A stretch of 64,000 nucleotides of DNA from Candidatus Merdivivens pullicola (GTDB taxonomy: Bacteria; Bacteroidota; Bacteroidia; Bacteroidales; UBA932), in assembly GCA_017694945.1 (NCBI GenBank), contig JADIMA010000082.1, positions 1 to 64,000 on the forward strand, given 5' to 3'. The position numbers were made by a program, and so were the translations under genes. This document shows, piece by piece, positions 8,301-17,748 of this stretch (position 1 is its first letter; the number at the start of each line of letters is the position of its first letter). Below the pieces are notes generated by a model. The model was not told the origin of the DNA and ran no database searches. It saw only the letters and a program-made list of their open reading frames with translations.

Positions 8301-10725
8301 CCCTTATCCTTACTCTTATTTCGGGGGAAGCGGTCATTTCAGGGATTTTGCAATGTCGTCCGGCAATGTCGTGATGAAAGCGGATGCGGCTGTGGCTGAA
8401 AGAGCGATGGGTTCTGCTTCCGATGAACGCGCGTTATATATTCCTGATGACATTCTGAGGAAAGATTTCTCATCGACTCTCGCTTTCTATCCTCACCTGA
8501 GGCCTGATGCTGATGGCCGTATCGAGGTATGTTACGGGACTTCGGCAAGGCTTTCGACTTTTGTCGTGCAGATTCTGGCCCATGACAAGGCGTTGAGGAC
8601 TGCGTTTGCAAGGGATGAAGTTGTCGTGAAACGTGAATTGATGGTTTCGGCATCCGTGCCGGATTTCCTGCGCGTGGGCGACAGCGCGGTGCTTGCGCTT
8701 GCCGTGAAAAACGACATGGACGCTCCGGCTTACGGGCGTTTTGTCGTGGAAATGTATGACGCGTCCCGTGAGGATTCGCTTGCCGTTCCTGCATACAGGT
8801 GGCAGAGCGCGCCGGTATTTGTAGATGCAGGTGGAACCGTTTCGGAAAATGCGGCGCTGCCGGTTGCCGACGGGAAAATCTCCCGATATGCCTTGCGTTT
8901 TGCGTTTGTCGGTGAGAATGATACCAAAGTGAGCGATGCTGAAGAGCATGTCCTGTCTGTCGTTCCGTCTGATATCGTCGCTGTCAATACGGTGTCCGCG
9001 ATTTCTGATGCGTCGGGAATGGCTGCAGTGGATGTGCGGGAGTTGTCCGATACGGGCGGCAATCCGATATACCGCATAGATGTCTCTACTCCTGTGTCAG
9101 CCGCCATAGATGCCATGCCGCTTGTTCTGGAACCTTCCGTAAACTCTCTGACAGACTGGGTTGACGCCCTTGTGACGATGAAGGTGGCTGAAAGGTTGCT
9201 TGCGGAAAAGCCGGGAATGGCTGACTATGTCAGGGCTTTGGAGCCCGAAGATGTTGCCGGGTATGAAAACACTCCGTGGTATGATTACATGGCGGAGCAG
9301 AATGCCGGACTGGCCGCGCTGGATTCATTGCTGTCGCCTTCGTGGAGGCAGCGTTTCTCGGAAGAGGCCGTTTACAGGATACGCGGGTTCAGATATTCGA
9401 ACGGGGCTTTTTCTTGGTTCCCAGGAGGAAAACCATCTGCATACATGACATTGATGCTGCTTGAACGTTATGCCGTTTGCAGCGCCTTCGGTATCGGCTA
9501 TTCCGAGGAAGAGGCCGAATGTATTTCAGGAGCGCTCGCTTATCTTGATGAGGAGTTTTCATCGCGCATGAAACATGTCTCGGATTCATTGGGCTGGAGG
9601 GAATATTCTTCCGAATTGTTTGACCGTGACGGTTTTGTCCATGATTATATGTTTGTCCGTTCGTTTTACCGTAATTCGGTTCCTTTGTCGGGAACGGCGG
9701 GGCGATTTTATGATAAATGTGAAAAACTGATGGCAAGGAGGGCTGCTCGTGCGGATGTTCCTTTGAAAATCAAATTCGCGCATGTGCTTTTGAACGGCGA
9801 CCGTTATTCCGGAAGCAGGAGAATGGCGGATATTGTGGCTTCGCTTTATGAACATGCTTCCGCCGACAGATGGGGCAATCTGTGCTTCGCCCCCGGGCGG
9901 CACGGACTTTATGGAATATTTGATTCGGAAGTATATGTCAATTCTTCGGCTCTGATGCTTTTCGACGAACTGGAAGCCCGTGGAATCAATGACAGGCGCG
10001 GTTCAGCCGGAAAGGTGTCATCTTTGGCTGACGGTACGGAGCGGCATCTGCTTTCACTCAAGGAAGGGACTGACTGGGGGGACGGCATAAGGACTGCGGT
10101 GGCTGTATCCGCTTTGATCTCACGTTCTTCCGGAGAGTTTCCGGAAAAGTCGTCTTCTATCATTGCCGATGCATCCGGTCTGGATTCTCTGGCTGGGGAC
10201 GACGGCATTCTGAGGATTGCGGCCTCCGATGCCGGCAATCTCATGATTGTTTCAGTATCGAAGATTTATCGCACCGTGATTGAAGATCTGGGCAGTTCCG
10301 GGAACGGTATTTCCGTAAGGCGTGAATTTTACCGGAGGCCTTTGGCGTCTTCTTCACTGGAACCTTTGACAGAAGGTTCGCATATTGAGAAAGGGGATGT
10401 GATAGTCTGCCGGTATGTCATTGACAACGACCAAGCACGTTCTTTTGTCAGGTTAAGTGCGATGAAACCTGCCTGCTTTGCGGCAACCGACATCCGTTCC
10501 GGCTATGCCTATTCGTGGCGTACTTCTTTCCCTGCTTACAGGGACATACAGGAAAGCCATACTGATTATTATGTCGATTACCTTCCGGAAGGCGTTTCAG
10601 AACTTACCGAAGAGTTTTTCGTTACTGTGTCGGGGACTTTCTCGGCTGGAAATGTTGAGATTGTTTCACTGTATGCGCCTCAATACAGAGGCTGTACGGA
10701 GGCACAGGAAGTGCATGTGCAGTGA
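5368..10725 (+). CDS. Alpha-2-macroglobulin-like (MG2-containing) exported protein, 1785 aa
   Basis: Signal peptide; FFLDRKLFRPGEKVRFKYVAY...; long Ig-like MG architecture; no CxEQ thioester motif seen. Confidence 0.85.
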   Translation: MKRFLCFLALAVVFSTAANAIADRYQDKRLKFKKDWTEYSRAEEKDLPKTQERILERIMDKAVSEDACLDLCYAFDEYVSLSGYDREELPDRLDYIYGVIEGLPSVQMKCLMYLSVRQDAPQRATDSLASCLERNKDALIGKHRITAGMASAVGGSIDEAFHYIDDYEFLLKKLIYTYWPGMSRVPAGYIDKLVEYCSGAGEEYMINLVDALMIKAGHEAENAYAGTGNGELIRRYREIADSCGDNAAWIIPVSRMAELLRIRSGSEDEFLSLDSMSRQAIAWADEKLSQKDIPFYEKQLLEDRKEDIEHVIDMLNEKAIYDLTEYFPYPCETEIVFAVKNCSDVHVTINKSDLSGIVMDETVHCPGTRSFGVEDTLVLFTLPALEDGNYNISYYIPGENAALWNRISRRLDVSSYSVAMRTGSDGIPEFYLTDARTGKPVESSGFTIEFEDKGREPFSSVMDFDGFTKLPVEIDCYARLRFVSPDGRRSPEVPIYPERPHYSGSRPYDASYGEFFLDRKLFRPGEKVRFKYVAYHSNGRRLGVEPGKTVSVGLYASDGRLVDSLSCTTGDFGSASGEFEIPEGLMNGTFSIRTKSGSMEYFRVEDAEPPVFSAGFNPVEGIFRYGDSLSVSGYVKSYRGYDVEGAKVAYTVEDRWGGREFSGKTYTGRDGSFSIPVVMTGGYMCINAVATMQDGSSLEFRKSLMTDEYGVELSILTDCLKVSDDGGFYSIGDDSLAFELEAKNRDGVVLDSLACRYSVCRVGEDGKKRVVFSADAFTGEKLVVGKEMLSPGEYEVSFSYESDGLVNSEARSFIFLEDSEAAYPDIDRPYVFVEVSGDTCLMGGRDSLWVLAEYFDLNTGELLEVGRDVLVPGIHRICDSIPELYPGRSLVRSLYVVKEGEAKVLRTDLSSTADFSIDMEVASLRKVTSSGTTEYFTLIFPDTHDVEVLVDIFDKSSEDIMSNKYYFAPQNVLKRAYVPYPYSYFGGSGHFRDFAMSSGNVVMKADAAVAERAMGSASDERALYIPDDILRKDFSSTLAFYPHLRPDADGRIEVCYGTSARLSTFVVQILAHDKALRTAFARDEVVVKRELMVSASVPDFLRVGDSAVLALAVKNDMDAPAYGRFVVEMYDASREDSLAVPAYRWQSAPVFVDAGGTVSENAALPVADGKISRYALRFAFVGENDTKVSDAEEHVLSVVPSDIVAVNTVSAISDASGMAAVDVRELSDTGGNPIYRIDVSTPVSAAIDAMPLVLEPSVNSLTDWVDALVTMKVAERLLAEKPGMADYVRALEPEDVAGYENTPWYDYMAEQNAGLAALDSLLSPSWRQRFSEEAVYRIRGFRYSNGAFSWFPGGKPSAYMTLMLLERYAVCSAFGIGYSEEEAECISGALAYLDEEFSSRMKHVSDSLGWREYSSELFDRDGFVHDYMFVRSFYRNSVPLSGTAGRFYDKCEKLMARRAARADVPLKIKFAHVLLNGDRYSGSRRMADIVASLYEHASADRWGNLCFAPGRHGLYGIFDSEVYVNSSALMLFDELEARGINDRRGSAGKVSSLADGTERHLLSLKEGTDWGDGIRTAVAVSALISRSSGEFPEKSSSIIADASGLDSLAGDDGILRIAASDAGNLMIVSVSKIYRTVIEDLGSSGNGISVRREFYRRPLASSSLEPLTEGSHIEKGDVIVCRYVIDNDQARSFVRLSAMKPACFAATDIRSGYAYSWRTSFPAYRDIQESHTDYYVDYLPEGVSELTEEFFVTVSGTFSAGNVEIVSLYAPQYRGCTEAQEVHVQ

Positions 10726-10818
10726 GAGGCCTTCGCGCATGCCTGAGTCAAGTCTGGGTATGGTCTTGGATTTTGCAAGGTTAGCATTGTGCCGTATTTG
10801 CTACTTTTAAAAACAATA

Positions 10819-10848
10819 AAGCCTGTTAATCAAGCGATTAACAGGCTT
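10819..10848. terminator. Intrinsic (bidirectional) terminator
   Basis: AAGCCTGTTAATC caag-type loop GATTAACAGGCTT followed by TT. Confidence 0.8.
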
Positions 10849-10854
10849 TTCCTG

Positions 10855-10926
10855 TACCCCCGTGGGGAATCGAACCCCAACCTAAAGAACCGGAATCTTC
10901 AATTCTATCCATTAAACTACGGAGGC
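10855..10926 (-). tRNA. tRNA-Arg (anticodon CCG)
   Basis: Minus strand GCCTCCGTAGTTTAATGG...GAAGATTCCGGTTCTTT...GGTTCGATTCC...CGGGGGTA; cloverleaf and anticodon loop TTCCGGT. Confidence 0.93.
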
Positions 10927-10938
10927 AGTTTTGGACTG

Positions 10939-10946
10939 CAAATATA
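10939..10946 (-). promoter_or_regulatory. -7 box TATATTTG of tRNA-Arg
   Basis: Same CTATATTTGCAGTCC leader as the tRNA-Asn genes. Confidence 0.6.
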
Positions 10947-10967
10947 GCAAATAAAGATAAAATACTA

Positions 10968-10975
10968 TATCTTTG
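10968..10975 (+). promoter_or_regulatory. -7 box TATCTTTG upstream of fabD
   Basis: Matches TAnnTTTG. Confidence 0.5.
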
Positions 10976-11017
10976 CGCCTGAATTTGTTAAAGACTAAAT
11001 TTTAATACAAATAGTTT

Positions 11018-11926
11018 ATGAAAGCATATGTTTTCCCCGGTCAAGGTTCTCAGTTTACCGGGATGGGTAAATCCCTGTATGACGGGAATGCCAAGGCTAA
11101 GGAATTATTTGAATGTGCAAATGATATTCTCGGTTTCCGTATTACGGATGTGATGTTTTCCGGTACTGCCGAGGATCTCAAGGCTACAAAAGTGACACAA
11201 CCGGCTATTTTCGTTCACTCGGTATTGTTGGCAAGTTGTCTGAAAGACGGTGACGTTATAGACGGATATGAGGGCGGTTTTAATCCGGACATGGTTGCAG
11301 GACATTCTTTAGGAGAGTTCTCCGCCCTTACTGCGGCAGGAGCCCTTTCTTTTGAAGACGGTCTGCGTCTCGTCGCAATACGTGCTTCGGCAATGCAGAA
11401 AGCCTGTGAAATCAAGCCTTCTACAATGGCGGCAATCCTCGGAATGGACAGTGCGAAGATAGAGGAAGTCTGCCGTGAAGAGGTTGAAGGAATTGTAGTT
11501 CCGGCCAATTACAATTGCGATGGGCAAGTGGTTATTTCCGGTGACATGGAAGCAGTTAAAAGAGCCTGCGACAAACTGAAGGCGGCTGGTGCGAAACGTG
11601 CCGTGATGCTGGCCGTAGGCGGAGCATTCCACTCTCCGCTGATGGAGCCTGCCAGGGCGGAACTGGCAGAAGCGATAGAAAAGACAGTTTTCTCCGCTCC
11701 GGTATGTCCGGTTTATCAGAATGTCGATGCACGGCCTAATACCGATCCTTCCGCAATAAAGGCCAATCTTCTCTCGCAACTTACATCGCCTGTTAGATGG
11801 ACCCAGACGGTTAAGAACATGGCAGCCGACGGCGCCGACGAATTCATAGAACTCGGGCCGGGTACAGTCCTTCAGGGATTGGCCAAGAAGATTATTCCAG
11901 GAGTCAACGCTATTTCAATAGCATAA
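11018..11926 (+). CDS. fabD: Malonyl-CoA:ACP transacylase
   Basis: FPGQGSQFTGMG, GHSLGEFSAL, GGAFHSPLM. Confidence 0.96.
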   Translation: MKAYVFPGQGSQFTGMGKSLYDGNAKAKELFECANDILGFRITDVMFSGTAEDLKATKVTQPAIFVHSVLLASCLKDGDVIDGYEGGFNPDMVAGHSLGEFSALTAAGALSFEDGLRLVAIRASAMQKACEIKPSTMAAILGMDSAKIEEVCREEVEGIVVPANYNCDGQVVISGDMEAVKRACDKLKAAGAKRAVMLAVGGAFHSPLMEPARAELAEAIEKTVFSAPVCPVYQNVDARPNTDPSAIKANLLSQLTSPVRWTQTVKNMAADGADEFIELGPGTVLQGLAKKIIPGVNAISIA

Positions 11927-11945
11927 TTTTATTATAGAAGATATT

Positions 11946-14900
11946 ATGGCGAAAGAGAAAAAATTCATTACATGCGACGGTAATTATGCCGCTGCTCACA
12001 TGGCATACCTTTTCAGTGAACATGCTGCAATCTATCCGATCACCCCTTCATCGACAATGGCTGAATATGTTGACGAATGGGCTGCCGCAGGAAAGAAAAA
12101 CCTGTTCGGCGAAGTCGTGAAGGTGACGGAGATGCAGAGTGAGGCCGGAGCCGCAGGAGCGGTGCATGGTTCTTTGCAGGCTGGCACCCTTACAACTACG
12201 TTTACGGCTTCGCAGGGTCTGTTGCTGATGATACCGAACATGTACAAGATAGCAGGCGAACTCCTGCCTTGTGTCTTCCATGTTTCTGCCCGCAGCCTTG
12301 CCAAACAGGCGCTTTCGATTTTCGGCGACCATCAGGATGTGATGGCAGTGCGGCAGACAGGATTCGCGATGCTCGCTTCGGCAAGTGTCCAGGAGGCATT
12401 GGACATGGCAGCAGTGGCGCATCTGGCGACGATAAAGTCAAGAGTGCCTTTCGTGCATTTTTTTGACGGTTTCAGGACATCCCACGAAATACAGAAGATA
12501 GAGTTGATAGACGAGGATGCATTGCGTTCGATGCTCAGTGAAAAAGCGCTGGCTGCTTTCCGCGAGCGCGCCCTCAATCCGGATGCTCCTGTAATAAGGG
12601 GCACTGCCCAGAATCCGGACGTGTATTTCCAGGCATGCGAGGCTTCCAACGGGTATTATGACGCCCTTCCTGATATTGTCGCCCGTTATATGGGAGAAAT
12701 CAGCGAAGAGACAGGCAGGGAGTACAGGCCGTTCGAATATTATGGCAATCCTGAAGCGGAGAACATAATAGTGGCGATGGGTTCCGTATGCGAAACCATA
12801 AAGGAAACAATCGATTATCTGAACAGGTTCGGAAGGAAATACGGTCTTGTTACCGTGCGCCTGTATCGTCCGTTCTCGGAAAAATATTTCATGAAAGTCC
12901 TTCCTAAGTCAGTGAAGAGGATAGCCGTTCTTGACCGTTCAAAAGAACCGGGTTCACTCGGTGAGCCTTTGTACATGGATATCAAGACCCTCTTTGAAGG
13001 CAAGTCCAATGCTCCTCTCATCATAGGAGGCCGTTACGGGCTTTCGTCCAAGGATACCAGCCCGGCGCAGATTGTGGCTGTTTTCGACAACCTCGAATTA
13101 CCGGAGCCTAAAAACGGCTTTACAATAGGCATCGTGGATGACGTCACTTTCAAGTCGCTTCCTGTCAAATATGAAATAAGCATAGTGAAAGAGGGGACGA
13201 CGGAGTGCAAGTTCTACGGTCTGGGTTCGGACGGTACGGTCGGAGCAAACAAGAATACGATTAAAATCATCGGCAATCATACTTCGAAATTCTGCCAGGG
13301 TTATTTCGACTACGACTCGAAAAAATCCGGCGGCTACACATGTTCGCACCTCCGTTTCGGGGATTCTCCGATAAAGGCTCCTTATCTTGTTTCTACACCG
13401 GACTTCGTAGCCTGCCATGTGCCTTCGTACTTGAAAAAATACGATGTACTCAACGGCATCAAGCAGGGGGGTACCTTCCTCCTGAACAGTCTCTGGCCTG
13501 TAGAAGAGACCCTTGAAAGGATTCCTGACAATGTGAAGGCCACTATTGTAAGGAAGGACATAACACTCTATGTGATTAATGCGACGAAGATTGCCGCTGA
13601 AATAGGTCTGGGCGGGCGTACAAACACTATCCTCCAGTCAGCATTTTTCAAGATTACCGGCATAATCCCTTACGAGGAAGCCGTAAGGTACATGAAGCAG
13701 GCCATCGACAAGAGTTATGGCAAGAAAGGCGAGCAGGTCGTGAAAATGAATTATGCAGCAGTTGACAGGGGCGGGGAATATGAAAAAGTCGAGATTCCGG
13801 AGTCATGGAAAGAACTCGTTTCGGACAGGTTTGTAAACCCTAACAAGGATCGTCTTGCCACTGATTTTGTGAAGAACATCGCCGATGTATGCAACGCACA
13901 GGAAGGCAACAGGATTCCGGTAAGCGCCTTTGCAGGCGACGGGGTTGACGGCACCATTCCTTGCGGAACGGCTGCATATGAAAAGAGGGGAGTCGCCGTC
14001 AAGGTTCCTTCATGGCTTCCTGACAACTGTATCCAGTGCAACATGTGCGCATATGTGTGTCCTCACGCTGCCATCCGTCCGTTCATCATGACTGCTGACG
14101 AGGCGGCAAAGGCTCCTCAGGCTGTCAAGAGGGCGGCAGGAAAGGCTCAGTTGAAAGACTATTTCTTTACGATGCAGGTTTCTCCTATGGACTGCACGGG
14201 TTGCGGCAATTGCGCCGATGTCTGCCCTGCTAAAGAAAAGGCCCTTGTGATGTCTTCTCTGGAATCGCAGATTGAAGAGCAGAAGTCCTTCGACTATCTT
14301 CACAGTGCCGTAGGCTACAAGGATACTATTCTTCCGAAAGAACAGAATGTGAAGGCATCCCAGTTTGCGCAGCCTTTGTTCGAGTTCTCGGGAGCATGTG
14401 CCGGGTGCGGTGAAACCCCTTATGTGAAGGCAATCTCGCAGTTGTTCGGCGAAAGCATGATGGTAGCGAACGCAACCGGCTGTTCTTCAATATACAGCGC
14501 TTCGTTCCCGTCATCACCGTATTGTACGAATGCAGAGGGACACGGCCCGGCATGGGCAAACTCTCTGTTTGAGGACAATGCCGAATTCGGTCTCGGTATG
14601 AAGATAGGTTCGGACTGCGTGCGCAATTATGTGGAGAGACTGATGAAAGAAGGCCTTGCATGCGACTGCTGCAGTGCTGAAATAAAGGCCCTCTTCACCG
14701 AGTGGATAGAAAACAGGAACGACCGGAAGGTTACCCGCTCCGTAGCCGACAGGCTTGTGCCTTTGATGAAAGATTGCGGTTGCGACATATGCAACAGGAT
14801 TCTGGAATACGAGCATTTCATTCCTGCCCGTTCACAGTGGATCATCGGTGGTGACGGCTGGGCATACGACATAGGCTACGGCGGACTTGACCATGTTCTG

Positions 14901-15476
14901 GCATCAGGTGAAAATGTGAATGTGCTTGTGCTTGACACAGAAGTATATTCGAATACCGGCGGCCAGTCGTCCAAGTCAACCCCTGCTGGTGCTGTCGCGA
15001 AATTCGCTTCATCCGGAAAACGTGTCAGGAAGAAAGACCTCGGAATGATGGCCATGAGTTACGGTTACGTATATGTGGCCCAAGTCGCAATGGGTGCTAA
15101 CCAGGCGCAGTTCCTCTCAGTGCTTAAGGAAGCCGAGGCATATGACGGCCCTTCATTGATAATCGCATACGCGCCTTGTATTAACCACGGCCTGAAAGCC
15201 GGAATGGGCAAGAGCCAGGCGGAAGAGAAAGCCGCCGTAGAGTGCGGATACTGGCATCTTTACAGGTTCAATCCTGAACTGACGGCCCAGGGCAAGAATC
15301 CGTTTATCCTCGAAAGCAAGGAACCGGACTGGAGCAAGTTCCAGTCTTTCATAAAGGGCGAAGTGCGCTACGCATCCCTCATGAAGGCATTCCCTGCCGA
15401 GGCTGAAGAACTCTTTGCCAAGACGGAAGAATATGCTAAAATAAGGCTTGAATCGTACAAGAGGCTTGCAAAATAA
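11946..15476 (+). CDS. nifJ: Pyruvate:ferredoxin (flavodoxin) oxidoreductase
   Basis: YPITPSSTMAEY, CIQCNMCAYVCPHAA and CTGCGNCADVCPAKE clusters, full length 1176 aa. Confidence 0.96.
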   Translation: MAKEKKFITCDGNYAAAHMAYLFSEHAAIYPITPSSTMAEYVDEWAAAGKKNLFGEVVKVTEMQSEAGAAGAVHGSLQAGTLTTTFTASQGLLLMIPNMYKIAGELLPCVFHVSARSLAKQALSIFGDHQDVMAVRQTGFAMLASASVQEALDMAAVAHLATIKSRVPFVHFFDGFRTSHEIQKIELIDEDALRSMLSEKALAAFRERALNPDAPVIRGTAQNPDVYFQACEASNGYYDALPDIVARYMGEISEETGREYRPFEYYGNPEAENIIVAMGSVCETIKETIDYLNRFGRKYGLVTVRLYRPFSEKYFMKVLPKSVKRIAVLDRSKEPGSLGEPLYMDIKTLFEGKSNAPLIIGGRYGLSSKDTSPAQIVAVFDNLELPEPKNGFTIGIVDDVTFKSLPVKYEISIVKEGTTECKFYGLGSDGTVGANKNTIKIIGNHTSKFCQGYFDYDSKKSGGYTCSHLRFGDSPIKAPYLVSTPDFVACHVPSYLKKYDVLNGIKQGGTFLLNSLWPVEETLERIPDNVKATIVRKDITLYVINATKIAAEIGLGGRTNTILQSAFFKITGIIPYEEAVRYMKQAIDKSYGKKGEQVVKMNYAAVDRGGEYEKVEIPESWKELVSDRFVNPNKDRLATDFVKNIADVCNAQEGNRIPVSAFAGDGVDGTIPCGTAAYEKRGVAVKVPSWLPDNCIQCNMCAYVCPHAAIRPFIMTADEAAKAPQAVKRAAGKAQLKDYFFTMQVSPMDCTGCGNCADVCPAKEKALVMSSLESQIEEQKSFDYLHSAVGYKDTILPKEQNVKASQFAQPLFEFSGACAGCGETPYVKAISQLFGESMMVANATGCSSIYSASFPSSPYCTNAEGHGPAWANSLFEDNAEFGLGMKIGSDCVRNYVERLMKEGLACDCCSAEIKALFTEWIENRNDRKVTRSVADRLVPLMKDCGCDICNRILEYEHFIPARSQWIIGGDGWAYDIGYGGLDHVLASGENVNVLVLDTEVYSNTGGQSSKSTPAGAVAKFASSGKRVRKKDLGMMAMSYGYVYVAQVAMGANQAQFLSVLKEAEAYDGPSLIIAYAPCINHGLKAGMGKSQAEEKAAVECGYWHLYRFNPELTAQGKNPFILESKEPDWSKFQSFIKGEVRYASLMKAFPAEAEELFAKTEEYAKIRLESYKRLAK

Positions 15477-15584
15477 CGGAGTGTATCCTGTCAAGGATAG
15501 TAATATATTGTTACTGTTCTCAAGGAAAAATACTTATTTGTTGCGATTGCGGACAGGCATAAGTCGGGCTATCTTTGCAAAGAA

Positions 15585-15651
15585 TTTTGTAAGCCATAAT
15601 TAAATACACCGCTGCACCATGGAGGCCATCCCGGGTGCAGCGGTTTTTTTG
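15585..15651 (+). ncRNA. Candidate small RNA (own promoter plus intrinsic terminator)
   Basis: -7 TATCTTTG at 15570-15577, TTGC about 19 bp upstream, terminator 15609-15643 plus T7. Confidence 0.4.
15609..15650 (+). terminator. Intrinsic terminator CCGCTGCACC...GGTGCAGCGG TTTTTTT
   Basis: Perfect 10-bp stem, T7. Confidence 0.85.
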
Positions 15652-15667
15652 GATAACCATTTAAAAA

Positions 15668-15699
15668 GACGGCCATGGAAAAAACCACGGCCGTCTTGA
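15668..15699 (-). terminator. Intrinsic terminator of the fimbrial-like operon
   Basis: AAGACGGCC...GGCCGTCTT, T-rich downstream on the minus strand. Confidence 0.7.
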
Positions 15700-15717
15700 A
15701 AATTGTCTTTTTTGAGT

Positions 15718-17724
15718 TTATGCTTCAGGTGTTATGGTGACTTTGTCTCCGCTGTTCTTGTGTCCGTACAGTTCATGCTGAGGTTCATAGTCATAAGGTT
15801 CGCCTGTCCCGTCGTGTATGTATTCGACATAACCTGCCGAGCAGTTGTCAAGTTCGATGGCGGCATAAAATGAGATTGTGAGTCCGCCGTCGCCGATATT
15901 CCCGATGAAGCCTGATGACTGGGAAATATAACTGTAACGGATAAATACGTTGTCGGTGTGGCAGTCAATGAACTGCGCTCCACGGTCTCCCAGTATCTGT
16001 CCTACAAGTCCTCCGGCCTGGTATCCTGTCAGATAGACATCTTCTGCAGTACATCCCTCGAATGATATGCTGCGGCTGCCTACTGCTCCTCCGCCGGAAC
16101 CGACCCAGCCTACAAGTCCTCCGAGGTTCTGGGACGAAGCAGAAGACTTGATGTGGATATGGCGTACATGGACATTCTGGAATTTACTGCTCATGCTCCA
16201 ATGGTTTCCTCCGGTATAACCTACCACTCCGGCAAAGTATGCGCTTTCTTTGCTGTGGTCAATCGGATTGCCGTCAATGTCGTAGTGTACTTCGTCGTCG
16301 GCAAGGCCGTTGATGGTTATGTTTTCAAAGGTGATGTCCTTCATGAGACCGTCAAATTTGCCCCATATTCCTGTATATGCCTCATATTCCTGTTTGATGA
16401 GTCCGCCGAGTGCGCTATATACATAGATTGCCCCGTATTTTCCGCTCATAGAGAAATTGCGCAGGGTATGGCCGTTGCCGTCAACCGTATATTCCTGAGC
16501 GCTTGCTGAAGGATAGATAGGTTTCCATTCAACTCCGCTCATGTCGATGTCGTTCATGATTTCCAGAGTGAAATTCCCGTGGGCGCTACGCATTTCGTTG
16601 ATATGGTCAGGAAGCCACATGAATTCTTCTTTGGTATAAATATAATAGGTGTTGCTGGTCTCATCGTATGTCGGCTCTACAGGGGCGAATTCGCTTGAAC
16701 GCCACCATTCCTCTCCGACAATCCATTCGTTCTCGAAGTCCTCTGTGATGGAAATTGTGAAGTCGGCAGCCGTGGTGAACATGTTGCCTATAATAGTAGT
16801 GAGCCAGTTGCGCTGGATAGGAATGTCAGTCTTAAGATCATGCGCATTTACAAGCGTTCCGCCGTCATATGCCTCATATTTGATGTGGATAGGGGTCTGC
16901 TCCTCATAATCAGTCATCAGATAATCGACGATAACCGTGCGGTTGTTTGCGCTCTGGTCGTAATTGAGGGCGTATTCCTTCTCAGCTTTGTTGATTGTGC
17001 CGCTATAGACTTCGGCAGGATTGTCTTCCAATGTGACGCTTTCAGACATGCCTGTCAGGGCATTGATGTTTGTGAAGCGTTTGCAGCCGTAATAGGTAAT
17101 CTTGAAGTTGTCCGGCATCTCAAGATTTCCGTAGCCCCAGTCGGTGGCGACCATGCGGATTTTGGCGAAAGGACGCTTGAGGATGAGGTCGCCTGAAACA
17201 GGCTGGCTGCCGAGTTTCAGGTCGTGTGAAATGTAATATGCATCACGGCTTTCATCATTGAGTTGTGCATCAAGTCCGTCAATGCAGGTGATGTTCTCGA
17301 AGTCGGCCGTGTTATAGTGGAGGTCTTCTGATTGGCCCTGCAGTACGAAGTCCGCCCATACCACTACCTTGTAATCACGGTTAGGGGTAAGCCTGATAGA
17401 ATAGGTGACAGGCTGGTAATTGTCCACGATTATAGGCTGGGGAGTGATTACCTGTTCGTAGGTTTTGGCGTCTTCTTCGCCGTCAACCCTGTAAACTGCA
17501 AGCTGGTAGCGGATGTCGTATGCGGCGAAGTCCACATTGGTGATGCCTCCGCGAGCGCTGTTGCTGTTTTCACCGTAAACTGCACGTGTCCCTATCAGCT
17601 CAGGTGCGGATACTGTAAAATTCACATTCCCGTCTCCTTCAATGACGCCGTCAGTGAATTTTTCTGTCTGGCAGGATGCGAGCAATGCGCACAAGCCGAC
17701 TAACGGATAAAATAACTTTTTCAT
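15718..17724 (-). CDS. Fimbrillin-like (DUF6562-like) lipoprotein with GLUG-type C-terminal repeats
   Basis: Lipobox LLASCQ; ...YKVVVWADFV...LKRPFAKIRM; C-terminal NLGGLVGW, QAGGLVGQ repeats. Confidence 0.7.
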   Translation of the reverse strand: MKKLFYPLVGLCALLASCQTEKFTDGVIEGDGNVNFTVSAPELIGTRAVYGENSNSARGGITNVDFAAYDIRYQLAVYRVDGEEDAKTYEQVITPQPIIVDNYQPVTYSIRLTPNRDYKVVVWADFVLQGQSEDLHYNTADFENITCIDGLDAQLNDESRDAYYISHDLKLGSQPVSGDLILKRPFAKIRMVATDWGYGNLEMPDNFKITYYGCKRFTNINALTGMSESVTLEDNPAEVYSGTINKAEKEYALNYDQSANNRTVIVDYLMTDYEEQTPIHIKYEAYDGGTLVNAHDLKTDIPIQRNWLTTIIGNMFTTAADFTISITEDFENEWIVGEEWWRSSEFAPVEPTYDETSNTYYIYTKEEFMWLPDHINEMRSAHGNFTLEIMNDIDMSGVEWKPIYPSASAQEYTVDGNGHTLRNFSMSGKYGAIYVYSALGGLIKQEYEAYTGIWGKFDGLMKDITFENITINGLADDEVHYDIDGNPIDHSKESAYFAGVVGYTGGNHWSMSSKFQNVHVRHIHIKSSASSQNLGGLVGWVGSGGGAVGSRSISFEGCTAEDVYLTGYQAGGLVGQILGDRGAQFIDCHTDNVFIRYSYISQSSGFIGNIGDGGLTISFYAAIELDNCSAGYVEYIHDGTGEPYDYEPQHELYGHKNSGDKVTITPEA

Positions 17725-17748
17725 GAAAAGTGTTTTTTGTTTGGTAAC

